Positions 7,289 through 16,653 of a DNA stretch of 27,477 bases are shown here, piece after piece. Each line of letters opens with the position of its first letter. Positions within the stretch are counted from its first letter, which is position 1. Under the pieces are notes generated by a model. It was not told where the DNA came from and searched no databases. It worked only from the letters and a program-made list of their open reading frames with translations. The DNA is from Methylophaga sp. (GTDB lineage Bacteria > Pseudomonadota > Gammaproteobacteria > Nitrosococcales > Methylophagaceae). Where the stretch lies: the NCBI RefSeq assembly GCF_030651745.1, contig NZ_JAUSCC010000075.1, positions 1 to 27,477 on the forward strand, in the 5' to 3' direction. Position numbers and translations under genes: made by a program.

Positions 7289-8308
7289 ATGTACCCGCTG
7301 CTACGAAATCTGATGTTCAAGCTGGATGCCGAGACATCACATCATATTGGTATGACCAGTCTGAAATGGCTTGAAATGACAGGGCTGCTGGGCTTAATAA
7401 TGCCCAAAATGCCGACCGTGCCAGTGCATGTAATGGGGCTGCATTTTCCTAATCCGGTGGGGCTTGCTGCAGGCCTTGATAAAAATGCTGATTATCTTGA
7501 AGCACTGACGGCCTTGGGATTTGGTTTTATTGAGGTGGGAACGGTAACGCCAAGACCGCAGCCCGGCAATGCTAAACCACGTTTGTTTCGCATTCCTGAA
7601 GCACAAGCCATTATTAACCGAATGGGATTTAATAATCTCGGTGTGGATCATTTGCTGGAGCAGGTTCAGGCCGCTCAAACCAATGCAATAATCGGTATCA
7701 ATATCGGCAAAAATGTAGATACGCCAGTTGAAAAAGCACTTGATGACTATCTAATCGGTTTGGAAAAATCCTATCCTCATGCTGATTACATCACTATTAA
7801 TATTTCCTCACCGAATACTCCCGGTTTACGTAATCTGCAATTTGGCGAAGCCCTTGATAATCTGCTGGATGCATTGAAAAATCGCCAGACTGCGCTTGCT
7901 GAACAATGGCAACGTTATGTGCCAATGGCTGTTAAAGTGGCCCCGGATTTGACTCTGGAAGAAGTGCAGCAACTGGCAGAATGTTTTAGCCGATTTAAGA
8001 TTGATGCCGTGATCGCTACCAATACCACGCTTTCCCGTGATGCGGTTGCCGGTTTAACGCATGCTGAAGAGATGGGTGGTTTAAGTGGTCGTCCGGTATT
8101 TGCCAAGTCAACCGAAGTTGTCCGACAATTCAGACAGGCCTTACCTGCTGATATGCCGATCATTGCCGCTGGCGGCATTATGAGCGCCGATGATGCGATG
8201 CAAAAGCTTGAGGCCGGGGCGCAGTTGATCCAGATCTATAGTGGCCTGATTTATCAGGGGCCGAGATTAATTCAAGATATTGTCAAAACGATTCAAGTGA
8301 GGAGATAA
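7289..8308 (+). CDS. pyrD: Dihydroorotate dehydrogenase (quinone), class 2
   Basis: This 339-residue flavoenzyme oxidises dihydroorotate to orotate with a membrane quinone as acceptor, the fourth step of pyrimidine synthesis. The N-terminal extension (residues 1–40, MYPLLRNLMFKLDAETSHH) is the class 2 membrane-associating helix pair. FMN and substrate motifs are seen in NPVGLAAGLDKNADYLEAL, GTVTPRPQPGNAKPRLFR and INRMGFNN, with the catalytic Ser in NISSPNTPGLRNLQ. Later come AVKVAPDL, IATNTT and the phosphate-binding IIAAGGIMSADDAM. The length equals the family norm (about 336). AAGG lies ten bases before the ATG. Its stop is one base from the mscS ATG. Confidence 0.97.
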   Translation: MYPLLRNLMFKLDAETSHHIGMTSLKWLEMTGLLGLIMPKMPTVPVHVMGLHFPNPVGLAAGLDKNADYLEALTALGFGFIEVGTVTPRPQPGNAKPRLFRIPEAQAIINRMGFNNLGVDHLLEQVQAAQTNAIIGINIGKNVDTPVEKALDDYLIGLEKSYPHADYITINISSPNTPGLRNLQFGEALDNLLDALKNRQTALAEQWQRYVPMAVKVAPDLTLEEVQQLAECFSRFKIDAVIATNTTLSRDAVAGLTHAEEMGGLSGRPVFAKSTEVVRQFRQALPADMPIIAAGGIMSADDAMQKLEAGAQLIQIYSGLIYQGPRLIQDIVKTIQVRR

Positions 8309-8309
8309 C

Positions 8310-9152
8310 ATGGAAACCGGAACAGGCAGCGTCATAGGTGACATTCTGCTGAACATTTTCTTTGCCGCCGTCATCGTCATCGTCGGACGCACACTGGTTA
8401 GTTGGCTGGTAAAACTGTCTCGCAAAGTCATGGTTCGGGCCAATATGGACCCTATCCTGATTAATTTCTGCAGTTCGATTATCAATGTCTTGCTGTTACT
8501 GTTTGTGTTGATCGCCGCTTTGGATCGACTGGGCGTAAACACCACATCGATGATCGCCGTGTTAGGTGCTGCAGGTTTGGCGGTTGGCCTGGCATTGAAG
8601 GATTCTTTACAGAATTTTGCTGCTGGTGTGATGCTGATTTTGTATCGCCCCTTCAGGATCGGTAACTTTGTAGAGGTCTCCGGAGTATTGGGCATCGTAG
8701 AACAAATCACTATTTTCAATACCGTGATGCGTACTCCGGATAACCGCGAAATTATTGTGCCCAATGGCAAGATTTACGCGAACACGATTACCAATTTTTC
8801 AGCTCGCGATACCAGACGAATTGATATGGTGTTTGGTATTAGCTATGACGATGATTTACTGAAAGCCAAACAAATCATGACTGATATCGTCACCGGTCAT
8901 AAATTGGTATTAAATGATCCTGCACCGATCATTCGTATTGCTGAACTGGGCGATAGCAGTATTACCTTTAATGTCTGGCCCTGGGTAAATTCATCTGATC
9001 TGGCGACCGTGAGAGCGGATTTGATTGAGACTATCAAACTGGCGTTTGATGCAAACGGTATCAGTATTCCTTATCCGCAAATGGATATACATTTTAATAA
9101 TGTAGATGCCGCCAATGAGTCGTCCAATCAGCACAATAACCAATCGGCTTAA
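8310..9152 (+). CDS. mscS: Small-conductance mechanosensitive channel MscS
   Basis: This 280-residue inner-membrane channel opens on membrane tension and releases solutes after a drop in external osmolarity. It has three transmembrane helices in the first 110 residues. The pore helix TM3 is marked by the Gly/Ala-rich LGAAGLAVGLALKDSLQNFA. The beta domain follows, with YRPFRIGNFVEVSGV and PDNREIIVPNGKIYANTITN, and then an alpha/beta cytoplasmic cage. The length is close to that of E. coli MscS (286). A strong GAGGAG site lies at 8299–8304, inside the end of pyrD. The last codons overlap the convergent gloB by four bases. Confidence 0.95.
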   Translation: METGTGSVIGDILLNIFFAAVIVIVGRTLVSWLVKLSRKVMVRANMDPILINFCSSIINVLLLLFVLIAALDRLGVNTTSMIAVLGAAGLAVGLALKDSLQNFAAGVMLILYRPFRIGNFVEVSGVLGIVEQITIFNTVMRTPDNREIIVPNGKIYANTITNFSARDTRRIDMVFGISYDDDLLKAKQIMTDIVTGHKLVLNDPAPIIRIAELGDSSITFNVWPWVNSSDLATVRADLIETIKLAFDANGISIPYPQMDIHFNNVDAANESSNQHNNQSA

Positions 9153-9919
9153 AATTCGTCCTTCCAGGCCCGTAATACTTTAAATACGGCGAGTGGGGTA
9201 TCAAGCGGCTGACCAGCATAAGCTTCAGCCGCTTGTTTAATTTCAGTAGTATCACATCGCAAAAAAGGATTGGTCATTTTCTCTTCAGACAATAACGAGG
9301 GCACGGTTGCGATTTGCTGCTCCCTTAATGCCTCGGTTTTTGTGAAGCGTTCAACTAATGCAGAATTGTCAGGATCAACCGCCAGAGCGAATTGCAGGTT
9401 GCTTAAGGTATATTCATGCGCACAATACAGTTTGGTATCGTCGTTCAATTGTTTGATTTTTCCCAATGATTCAAACAATTGCTCCGCCGTCCCACCGAGT
9501 AATCGACCACAACCACCGGCGAATATAGTATCGCCGCAGAACAGGTTGTCCTCTATTAAATAGCTGATGTGTCCGGGAGTATGGCCGGGTGTATCGATTA
9601 TTCTGAAGTGAGGAAATGAAGGATGCAGTAATTGATCTGCCTGAGCATACAACGGGGTATCAACGGTTTTGATATGCTCACGTTGTGGACCGAAAACTGG
9701 CAAATCATACAAATCATCCAGCCGACGGATGCCGCCGACATGATCTGAATGATGATGTGTGACTAAAATAGCTGCCGGCTGCAGATCATTTTTTTCCACA
9801 AACTTGATCACCGGGCCCGCATCACCTGGATCGACAATTAATACATCATGATTCTGGGCTGACTGGATCAACCAGATATAATTATCGCTGAATGCCTGTA
9901 CGGCATGAATTTGTAACAT
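9149..9919 (-). CDS. gloB: Hydroxyacylglutathione hydrolase (glyoxalase II)
   Basis: This 256-residue metallo-beta-lactamase-fold enzyme hydrolyses S-lactoylglutathione to lactate and glutathione, ending methylglyoxal detoxification. The binuclear metal site is visible in THHHSDHVGG (the HxHxDH signature), TPGHTPGHISYL, the Asp of CGDTIFAGGCGRL and the His of YCAHEYTLSNLQFA. The C-terminal part (about 170–256) is the glutathione-binding domain with NPFLRC. Length is typical. It is divergent from the yafS-like gene with only 24 bases between starts, so the two promoters must reach into the neighbouring coding sequence. The gloB–yafS–rnhA–dnaQ neighbourhood matches that of enteric bacteria. Confidence 0.97.
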   Translation of the reverse strand: MLQIHAVQAFSDNYIWLIQSAQNHDVLIVDPGDAGPVIKFVEKNDLQPAAILVTHHHSDHVGGIRRLDDLYDLPVFGPQREHIKTVDTPLYAQADQLLHPSFPHFRIIDTPGHTPGHISYLIEDNLFCGDTIFAGGCGRLLGGTAEQLFESLGKIKQLNDDTKLYCAHEYTLSNLQFALAVDPDNSALVERFTKTEALREQQIATVPSLLSEEKMTNPFLRCDTTEIKQAAEAYAGQPLDTPLAVFKVLRAWKDEF

Positions 9920-9943
9920 TAATTAACTCCGCCGGAATGGCCT

Positions 9944-10669
9944 ATGTGTGATTATAAAGAGCATGACCAAGAGATGACACAATGGTGGCAATCTTCACTT
10001 GCTTGCTACTTGCAAAGTCAGGAGCAGCAATGGTTACAGCATCAGCAGACGAAGCTGCATGGTTTTTTTCAATTGCAGCTTGGCGGACAAAAACTCATCT
10101 TGCCCCCATCGTTGCGGCCTTGTTATCAGGCATTAATGGGCAGCCACGGACAGTTTCATACTCAGATTGAACACCTGCCTTTTAAATCTGACAGCGTCGA
10201 TATCATGTTACTGCAGCATGTAGTGGAGTTTTCCAGACAACCGCATCAATTATTACGTGAAGCCGACAGAGTTTTGAATGAAGATGGAACTTTGATCCTG
10301 CTGTGTTTTAATCCATTCAGCTTCTGGGGCCTGCGACGATTATTCTCCTGGCAGGATCAACTGCCCTGGCGCGGTCAGTTTTTCTCACGCCATCGTTTGA
10401 AAGATTGGCTGGCTTTGCTGGATTTTGATGTAGTGGAAGCTCGATCAATCATTTACTGTCCACCATTGCAAAAAGAACGCTGGATAAAACGCAGTGGCTT
10501 CATGGAGAGATGGGGGCGCCGCTTGTGGCCTTATTTTGGCGGTGTCACGGCGATTGTTGCCAAAAAACGCACCTTGCTGGTAACCCCGTTACGCAGCAGA
10601 TGGCAAAATAGAAATTTATTTCCCAGACCTCAGCTGGTGAATTCATCCGTAACACGGAAAGAGCATTAA
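9944..10669 (+). CDS. yafS: YafS-like class I SAM-dependent methyltransferase
   Basis: This 241-residue protein is a putative methyltransferase of unknown substrate. The Methyltransf_11-type core is visible in LPFKSDSVDIMLLQHVVEFS followed by QLLREADRVLNEDGTLIL and FNPFSFWGLRRLF. The last two closely resemble E. coli YafS in arrangement. The N-terminal glycine-rich SAM loop is poorly conserved, as it is in YafS, so activity is uncertain. GGAA at 9934–9937 supports the ATG at 9944. It sits between gloB and rnhA exactly as in E. coli. Here, though, it runs in the same direction as rnhA and dnaQ with three-base gaps, forming one operon. Confidence 0.85.
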   Translation: MCDYKEHDQEMTQWWQSSLACYLQSQEQQWLQHQQTKLHGFFQLQLGGQKLILPPSLRPCYQALMGSHGQFHTQIEHLPFKSDSVDIMLLQHVVEFSRQPHQLLREADRVLNEDGTLILLCFNPFSFWGLRRLFSWQDQLPWRGQFFSRHRLKDWLALLDFDVVEARSIIYCPPLQKERWIKRSGFMERWGRRLWPYFGGVTAIVAKKRTLLVTPLRSRWQNRNLFPRPQLVNSSVTRKEH

Positions 10670-10672
10670 TTA

Positions 10673-11116
10673 ATGGAACATGTTGAAATTTTTACCGATG
10701 GAGCTTGCAGTGGTAACCCTGGGCCAGGCGGTTGGGGAACCATATTACGTGCCAAAACTAGCGAAAAAGAATTATCTGGCGGCGAAAAAATGACCACCAA
10801 TAATCGTATGGAAATGATGGCGGTAATCGCCGGATTGGAAGCCTTGAAAAGACCCTGTCATGTTACGATCACCACCGATTCGCAGTACGTGATGAAAGGC
10901 ATGACTGAATGGTTGAAAGGCTGGAAAGCCAAGAATTGGAAAACCGCTGCCAGACAACCAGTTAAAAACGCTGATCTCTGGCAACGCATGGATGCTGCAG
11001 CCCAACCACATAAACTAGAGTGGCAATGGGTTCGAGGCCATGACGGTCATCCGGAAAATGAGCGTGCCGATCAATTAGCGGTTGATGCACGTACTTTAAT
11101 TGCAAAACAGGATTAA
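10673..11116 (+). CDS. rnhA: Ribonuclease HI
   Basis: This 147-residue endonuclease removes the RNA strand of RNA:DNA hybrids, including R-loops and primers. All four carboxylates of the active site are present: D9 ([16 protein letters not shown]), E47 ([11 protein letters not shown]), D69 ([10 protein letters not shown]) and D133 (ENERADQLA), with the catalytic-loop His at H123 (VRGHDGH). The basic protrusion (W80–W89, rich in Lys and Trp) that grips the hybrid is also present. Length is typical (155 in E. coli). It begins three bases after the yafS-like gene and ends three bases before dnaQ. In E. coli rnhA and dnaQ are divergent; here they are in tandem. Confidence 0.98.
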   Translation: MEHVEIFTDGACSGNPGPGGWGTILRAKTSEKELSGGEKMTTNNRMEMMAVIAGLEALKRPCHVTITTDSQYVMKGMTEWLKGWKAKNWKTAARQPVKNADLWQRMDAAAQPHKLEWQWVRGHDGHPENERADQLAVDARTLIAKQD

Positions 11117-11119
11117 TCG

Positions 11120-11851
11120 ATGGCAGAGCAAACCAGTTCACGGCAAATCGTTTTAGATACTGAAACCACCGGTTTAAGCACTGCCGATGATCATCGGATC
11201 ATCGAAATCGGCTGTGTCGAACTGGTTAACCGTCGACTGACCGGTGAAACCTTCCATCAATATATTAATCCGCAACGTGCTATTGATGCCGGTGCTATGG
11301 AAGTGCATGGCATCACCAATGAATCATTAGCCGATAAACCGCTATTTGCCGATATTGCAGCAGATTTTCTAAGCTTTATCGAAGGCGCGGAACTGATTAT
11401 TCATAATGCTGCGTTTGACGTGGGATTCCTGAATCACGAACTCGCCAAATTAGGTCAAACGCCAAAGATTGAAGATATCTGCAGTGTTTTAGACACATTG
11501 AAGATGGCACGCGACAAACATCCGGGCCAGAAAAATAATCTGGACGCATTATGTAAACGCTATGGTGTTGATAATTCCAATCGTGAATTACATGGCGCTT
11601 TGTTAGACGCCGAGATCCTGGCCGACGTATATCTGATGATGACAGGCGGCCAGGTTAGCCTGTCTTTGGCTGCTGAGCAATTTGAGCCTGAAAATGAGAC
11701 TGATCATAATGAGATCACCACAGTTGAACGGCCTCGCACAGCATTAAAAGTAATTGAGGCCGATGCTACAGAATTAGCGGCGCATCAGGCAATGCTTGAA
11801 AAACTCCAGTCCAGCAGTGATGGAAACTGCGTCTGGCTAAAGCAAAGTTGA
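11120..11851 (+). CDS. dnaQ: DNA polymerase III epsilon subunit (3′–5′ proofreading exonuclease)
   Basis: This 243-residue subunit of the replicative polymerase core removes misincorporated nucleotides. The DEDDh active site is complete: D13 and E15 (VLDTETTGL), D100 (HNAAFDVGFLNHEL), H158 and D163 (ELHGALLDAEILADVY). A likely beta-clamp-binding motif, QVSLSL at residues 178–183, matches the position of QTSMAF in E. coli epsilon. The remaining C-terminal tail (about 190–243) is expected to hold the alpha subunit. CAGGA lies seven bases before the ATG. It is the last gene of the yafS-like–rnhA–dnaQ run; grpE follows after 96 bases with its own heat-shock promoter. Confidence 0.97.
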   Translation: MAEQTSSRQIVLDTETTGLSTADDHRIIEIGCVELVNRRLTGETFHQYINPQRAIDAGAMEVHGITNESLADKPLFADIAADFLSFIEGAELIIHNAAFDVGFLNHELAKLGQTPKIEDICSVLDTLKMARDKHPGQKNNLDALCKRYGVDNSNRELHGALLDAEILADVYLMMTGGQVSLSLAAEQFEPENETDHNEITTVERPRTALKVIEADATELAAHQAMLEKLQSSSDGNCVWLKQS

Positions 11852-11881
11852 ATTTGTTTTAACAAAAAGTTCTGTTTCCCG

Positions 11882-11909
11882 CTTGAAATCAGATTTTTGA
11901 CCCCCAAAT
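11882..11909 (+). promoter_or_regulatory. Sigma-32 heat-shock promoter of grpE
   Basis: A perfect −35 CTTGAAA (11882–11888) is followed after 13 bases by CCCCAAAT (11902–11909), one or two changes from the sigma-32 −10 consensus CCCCATNT. Transcription would start near 11915–11918, about 30 bases before the grpE ATG. Confidence 0.85.
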
Positions 11910-11912
11910 AAG

Positions 11913-11933
11913 CGCTTTGAGTTGAGCAAAGCG
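11913..11933 (+). promoter_or_regulatory. Hairpin in the grpE leader, next to the ribosome site
   Basis: CGCTTTG (11913–11919) and CAAAGCG (11927–11933) form a perfect 7-bp stem with a seven-base loop. The 3′ arm ends in the first G of the GGAA (11933–11936) that serves as ribosome site for the ATG at 11948. No T-run follows, so it is not an intrinsic terminator. It lies at or just after the predicted heat-shock start point, so it is whole only in transcripts that begin upstream or at its first base. Confidence 0.4.
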
Positions 11934-11947
11934 GAATCTGATTAATC

Positions 11948-12505
11948 ATGAGCAATGAAGAAATCGAAAAATCAACGACTGAATCTGAATTAGTCGAACC
12001 CTCCCCTGAGATGGCAGAGCAACAACCAGAGACGGTATCCGACAGTGATGTAGTCAAACAACTGGAAGATGCACGCAATAAAGCCGATGAACATTGGAAT
12101 GAATTATTGCGAGCCAGAGCGGATCTGGAAAATATGCGTCGCAGACACAGCCGTGATCTGGAAAACGCCCACAAACATGCTTTGGACAAGTTCATCGCCG
12201 AGCTGTTGCCAATCGGTGACAGTCTGGAATTTGGGTTGAACGCAGCAAAAAATGAAGATGCCAACCTTGAGACCGTGCGTGAAGGCATGGAGATGACTCT
12301 GAAAATGTTCATGAGCTCGATCGGTAAGTTCGGTCTTGAACAATTAAACCCAGAGGGTGAAGCCTTTGACCCTGACTTGCATCAAGCCATGGCAATGCAG
12401 CCGGCTGACGGTGTTGAAGCCAATCAGGTTTTGAAAGTGATGCAGAAAGGTTATCGCTTTAACGGGCGCTTATTGCGTCCAGCCATGGTTGTAGTCTCTC
12501 AATAA
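11948..12505 (+). CDS. grpE: GrpE nucleotide exchange factor
   Basis: This 185-residue cytoplasmic protein releases ADP from DnaK and so resets the chaperone cycle. It has an acidic, disordered N-terminus (residues 1–40), a long coiled-coil helix (about 38–90, including EHWNELLRARADLENMRRR), and a C-terminal beta domain with GLEQLNPEGEAFDPDLHQAM and GYRFNGRLLRPAMVVVS, both diagnostic for GrpE. The length is close to the usual 190–200. It lies behind a sigma-32 promoter and ahead of dnaK, which has a second such promoter. Some read-through from dnaQ is also possible because no terminator lies between them. Confidence 0.97.
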   Translation: MSNEEIEKSTTESELVEPSPEMAEQQPETVSDSDVVKQLEDARNKADEHWNELLRARADLENMRRRHSRDLENAHKHALDKFIAELLPIGDSLEFGLNAAKNEDANLETVREGMEMTLKMFMSSIGKFGLEQLNPEGEAFDPDLHQAMAMQPADGVEANQVLKVMQKGYRFNGRLLRPAMVVVSQ

Positions 12506-12523
12506 CCGGACGAAATTTAAGGG

Positions 12524-12551
12524 CTTGAAATCAAAATTTCCTGCCCCATCT
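12524..12551 (+). promoter_or_regulatory. Sigma-32 heat-shock promoter of dnaK
   Basis: CTTGAAA (12524–12530) and CCCCATCT (12544–12551) both match the sigma-32 consensus fully, with a 13-base spacer. The layout and the spacer start (TCA) are nearly the same as in the grpE promoter. Transcription should begin near 12558, giving a leader of roughly 50 bases before the dnaK ATG at 12607. Confidence 0.92.
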
Positions 12552-12606
12552 ATATCACAACGGCTGGAAAAGCCAGACGAACTAAGTACGATGGAGTAAA
12601 AAAATT

Positions 12607-14526
12607 ATGGGTAGAATTATTGGTATTGATTTGGGTACAACCAACTCATGTGTCGCGGTGATGGAAGACGGTAAAGCGCGTGTTATCGAAAACAGCGAAG
12701 GCGATCGCACCACCCCGTCAATTGTGGCATTCAACAAAGATAACGAAGTAATGGTCGGTCAATCTGCCAAACGTCAGGCAGTGACTAATCCTAAGAACAC
12801 ACTTTATGCGATCAAACGTTTAATCGGTCGTAAATTCAAAGATGACGTTGTACAGCGCGATATTGATATGGTGCCGTATAAAATCGTTGAAGCAGATAAC
12901 GGCGATGCCTGGGTCGAAGCCAACGGTAAAAAAATGGCACCGCCTGAGATTTCAGCACGTGTTTTGATGAAAATGAAAAAAACTGCTGAAGAATTTCTGG
13001 GTGAAGAAGTCACTCAAGCAGTAGTTACTGTTCCTGCTTACTTCAATGACTCACAACGTCAGGCAACCAAAGACGCTGGTAAAATTGCTGGTCTGGAAGT
13101 AAAACGCATCATCAACGAACCAACTGCTGCGGCTCTGGCCTACGGCATGGACAAAAAACGTGGTGATTCAACCGTTGTTGTCTACGATTTGGGTGGTGGT
13201 ACATTTGACGTATCGATCATTGAAATTGCTGACATCGAGGGCGAGCATCAGTTTGAAGTATTGGCTACCAACGGTGATACGTTCCTCGGTGGTGAAGACT
13301 TTGACCAACGCATTATTGATTTCCTGGTCGCTGAATTCAAAAAAGACCAAAGCGTTGATTTGAGCAAAGATGCCTTGGCATTGCAACGTCTGAAAGATGC
13401 TGCTGAAAAAGCAAAAATCGAGCTGTCTTCCAGCTCACAAACAGACATCAATCTGCCATACATCACGGCTGATGCGTCTGGCCCAAAACATTTGGAAATC
13501 CGTTTGACCCGTGCCAAGCTGGAATCCTTGGTCGATGATCTGATTACCCGCAGTATGGAGCCATGCAAAATGGCGCTTAAAGATGCTGGTCTGAAAATCA
13601 GTGATATCAACGACGTTATTCTGGTCGGCGGTCAAACTCGCATGCCTAAAGTTCAGGAAGCGGTTAAAGAATTGTTCGGCAAAGAACCACGTCGTGACGT
13701 CAATCCAGACGAAGCGGTTGCTGTTGGTGCTGCGATTCAGGCTGCGGTATTAGCCGGTGATGTAAAAGACGTATTGTTGCTGGACGTTACCCCATTAAGT
13801 CTGGGTATCGAAACCATGGGCGGCGTGATGACCAAGCTGGTCGAGAAAAACACCACTATTCCGACTAAAGCGAATCAGGTGTTTTCAACAGCAGACGATA
13901 ATCAACCTGCGGTAACAATTCACGTATTGCAAGGTGAACGTGAGATTGCCTCAGCGAACAAATCACTGGGACGTTTTGATTTGGCAGATATTCCACCAGC
14001 TCCACGTGGTACACCGCAAATTGAAGTCACCTTTGATATTGACGCCAACGGTATTTTGAACGTGTCTGCCAAAGACAAGGCCACTGGCAAAGAACAGTCG
14101 ATTGTGATTAAAGCATCTAGCGGTCTGTCTGACGAAGAAGTGGAACAAATGGTTAAAGATGCTGAAGCGCATGCTGATGAAGACCGTAAGTTCCATGAAT
14201 TGGTCACTGTGCGTAACCAGGCTGACGGTTTAATCCATGCAACCAACAAGTCACTGAAAGATTTGGGTGATAAAGTGGAAGCGGATGAAAAAGCCAAGAT
14301 TGAAGCGGCCATTGAAGAGTTACAACAAGCGCTGAAAGGTGAAGATAAAGCGGATATCGAAGCCAAAACTGCTGCATTGTCAGATGCTGCTGGTAAATTA
14401 GCTGAACGCGCTTATGCAGAAAATGCAGAAGCCGGTGATGCTGCGTCAGCAGACGCATCAGCACAAAATGATGATGTGGTTGATGCTGAGTTTGAAGAAG
14501 TCGATGACGAAAAGAAAAATTCGTAA
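12607..14526 (+). CDS. dnaK: Molecular chaperone DnaK (Hsp70)
   Basis: This 639-residue ATP-dependent chaperone binds exposed hydrophobic peptides and works with DnaJ and GrpE. The nucleotide-binding domain (about 1–385) shows the three Hsp70 signatures: [35 protein letters not shown] and [16 protein letters not shown]. The linker [19 protein letters not shown] follows, then the substrate-binding beta domain with [13 protein letters not shown] and the helical lid. The C-terminus is acidic and ends in an [10 protein letters not shown] tail, a variant of the bacterial EEV(D) ending. Length and features are fully typical. GGAG (12593–12596) lies ten bases before the ATG. Confidence 0.99.
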   Translation: MGRIIGIDLGTTNSCVAVMEDGKARVIENSEGDRTTPSIVAFNKDNEVMVGQSAKRQAVTNPKNTLYAIKRLIGRKFKDDVVQRDIDMVPYKIVEADNGDAWVEANGKKMAPPEISARVLMKMKKTAEEFLGEEVTQAVVTVPAYFNDSQRQATKDAGKIAGLEVKRIINEPTAAALAYGMDKKRGDSTVVVYDLGGGTFDVSIIEIADIEGEHQFEVLATNGDTFLGGEDFDQRIIDFLVAEFKKDQSVDLSKDALALQRLKDAAEKAKIELSSSSQTDINLPYITADASGPKHLEIRLTRAKLESLVDDLITRSMEPCKMALKDAGLKISDINDVILVGGQTRMPKVQEAVKELFGKEPRRDVNPDEAVAVGAAIQAAVLAGDVKDVLLLDVTPLSLGIETMGGVMTKLVEKNTTIPTKANQVFSTADDNQPAVTIHVLQGEREIASANKSLGRFDLADIPPAPRGTPQIEVTFDIDANGILNVSAKDKATGKEQSIVIKASSGLSDEEVEQMVKDAEAHADEDRKFHELVTVRNQADGLIHATNKSLKDLGDKVEADEKAKIEAAIEELQQALKGEDKADIEAKTAALSDAAGKLAERAYAENAEAGDAASADASAQNDDVVDAEFEEVDDEKKNS

Positions 14527-14548
14527 TCTTTAACACAATTAACCAGAA

Positions 14549-14584
14549 ACAGGCGTAGGCATTGAGCTTGCGCCTGTCTTGTTT
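14549..14584 (+). terminator. Hairpin between dnaK and dnaJ (attenuator-like)
   Basis: ACAGGCG (14549–14555) pairs with CGCCTGT (14571–14577). The stem continues inward through a U·G wobble into AGGC/GCTT around the five-base loop ATTGA, for about 12 bp in all. CTTGTTT follows, an imperfect U-tract. The position between dnaK and dnaJ suggests partial termination or an RNA processing barrier that lowers dnaJ expression relative to dnaK. Confidence 0.6.
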
Positions 14585-14607
14585 AAGAGATACAAGAAAA
14601 ATAAAAC

Positions 14608-15720
14608 ATGGCCAAACAAGACTATTACGACCTACTTGGTGTATCGCGCACTGCGACTGAAGCTGAAATCAAAAAAGCCTATCGTCGTATGGCGATGAAA
14701 TATCATCCCGATCGTAATCCGGATGATGCAACCGCTGAAGCCAAGTTTAAAGAAGCTAAAGAAGCTTACGAAATTCTCTCTGATTCCCGGAAACGTGCAG
14801 CATATGATCAGTTCGGCCATGCTGGAGTGGATAACAGTGCTGGCGGGGGTGGGTTCAGAAGTTCGGGCGGATTTAGCGATATCTTTGGCGATGTATTCAA
14901 TGACATCTTTGGTAATAGCGGTGCTGGTGGCCAAAGCTTCCGCGGTGCGGATTTACGCTATCGACTGGATTTGACGTTAGAAGAAGCCGTTGCCGGTACC
15001 ACGGCGAAGATCCGCATTCCGGTCAACGTCGAATGTGAGACCTGTGATGGTTCCGGAGCCAAACCCGGCACCCAACCAGTCACCTGTACCACCTGTGGTG
15101 GTCATGGTCAGGTACGCATTCAGCAAGGTTTCTTTACCGTTCAGCAAGCCTGTCCGCATTGTCACGGTACCGGCAAGATGATTCAGGATCCTTGTCATGA
15201 TTGCCATGGTCAGGGCGTTGTTCAAGAACATAAAACGCTTTCCGTTAAAGTGCCTGCCGGTGTTAATACCGGTGATCGTATCCGTCTTGCCGGTGAAGGT
15301 GAAGCTGGATCGCGTGGCGCACCTGCTGGTGATTTATATGTTGAAGTAGCGGTTAAGCGCCATGATGTGTTTACCCGTGATGGCAATAATTTATTTTCCG
15401 ATGTGCCCATCAGTTTCACTACCGCCTGCCTGGGTGGTGAACTTGAAGTACCGACATTGCAAGGCAAAGCCGTATTGAAAGTCCCGGAAGGCACACAGAC
15501 TGGCCAGCAATTCAAACTGCGTGGTAAAGGTGTCAAATCCGTACGAACGGGTGAGGTTGGCGATTTACTGTGCCGTGTTATTATCGAAACCCCGGTGAAG
15601 TTATCGAAAAAACAAAAAGAGTTGTTGCAGGAATTTGCTGAAACAATGGAAGGCTCTGGTGCTACCCATAGCCCGAAACATGAATCCTGGCTGGATGCAG
15701 TAAAACGTTTTTTTGAATAA
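14608..15720 (+). CDS. dnaJ: Co-chaperone DnaJ (Hsp40, type A)
   Basis: This 370-residue protein delivers substrates to DnaK and stimulates its ATPase. The J domain (residues 1–70) has the essential HPD in [11 protein letters not shown] Gly/Phe region follows (about 75–110). The zinc-binding region has all four CxxCxGxG repeats ([32 protein letters not shown]). The C-terminal substrate-binding domains follow, with [19 protein letters not shown] and [17 protein letters not shown]. It is the third heat-shock gene of the run; I see no separate CTTGAAA/CCCC promoter in front of it. A terminator follows directly. Confidence 0.98.
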   Translation: MAKQDYYDLLGVSRTATEAEIKKAYRRMAMKYHPDRNPDDATAEAKFKEAKEAYEILSDSRKRAAYDQFGHAGVDNSAGGGGFRSSGGFSDIFGDVFNDIFGNSGAGGQSFRGADLRYRLDLTLEEAVAGTTAKIRIPVNVECETCDGSGAKPGTQPVTCTTCGGHGQVRIQQGFFTVQQACPHCHGTGKMIQDPCHDCHGQGVVQEHKTLSVKVPAGVNTGDRIRLAGEGEAGSRGAPAGDLYVEVAVKRHDVFTRDGNNLFSDVPISFTTACLGGELEVPTLQGKAVLKVPEGTQTGQQFKLRGKGVKSVRTGEVGDLLCRVIIETPVKLSKKQKELLQEFAETMEGSGATHSPKHESWLDAVKRFFE

Positions 15721-15736
15721 CATATTTGCCAACAGG

Positions 15737-16616
<880 letters not shown>

Positions 16617-16653
16617 CTATTCGAGCTCGGCGAAGTGGACCTAAACCGCTCAG

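Noticed and set aside
13248..14366. Long minus-strand frames opposite dnaK
   Set aside because: They are shadows of a strongly coding gene; none shows a domain or a ribosome site.
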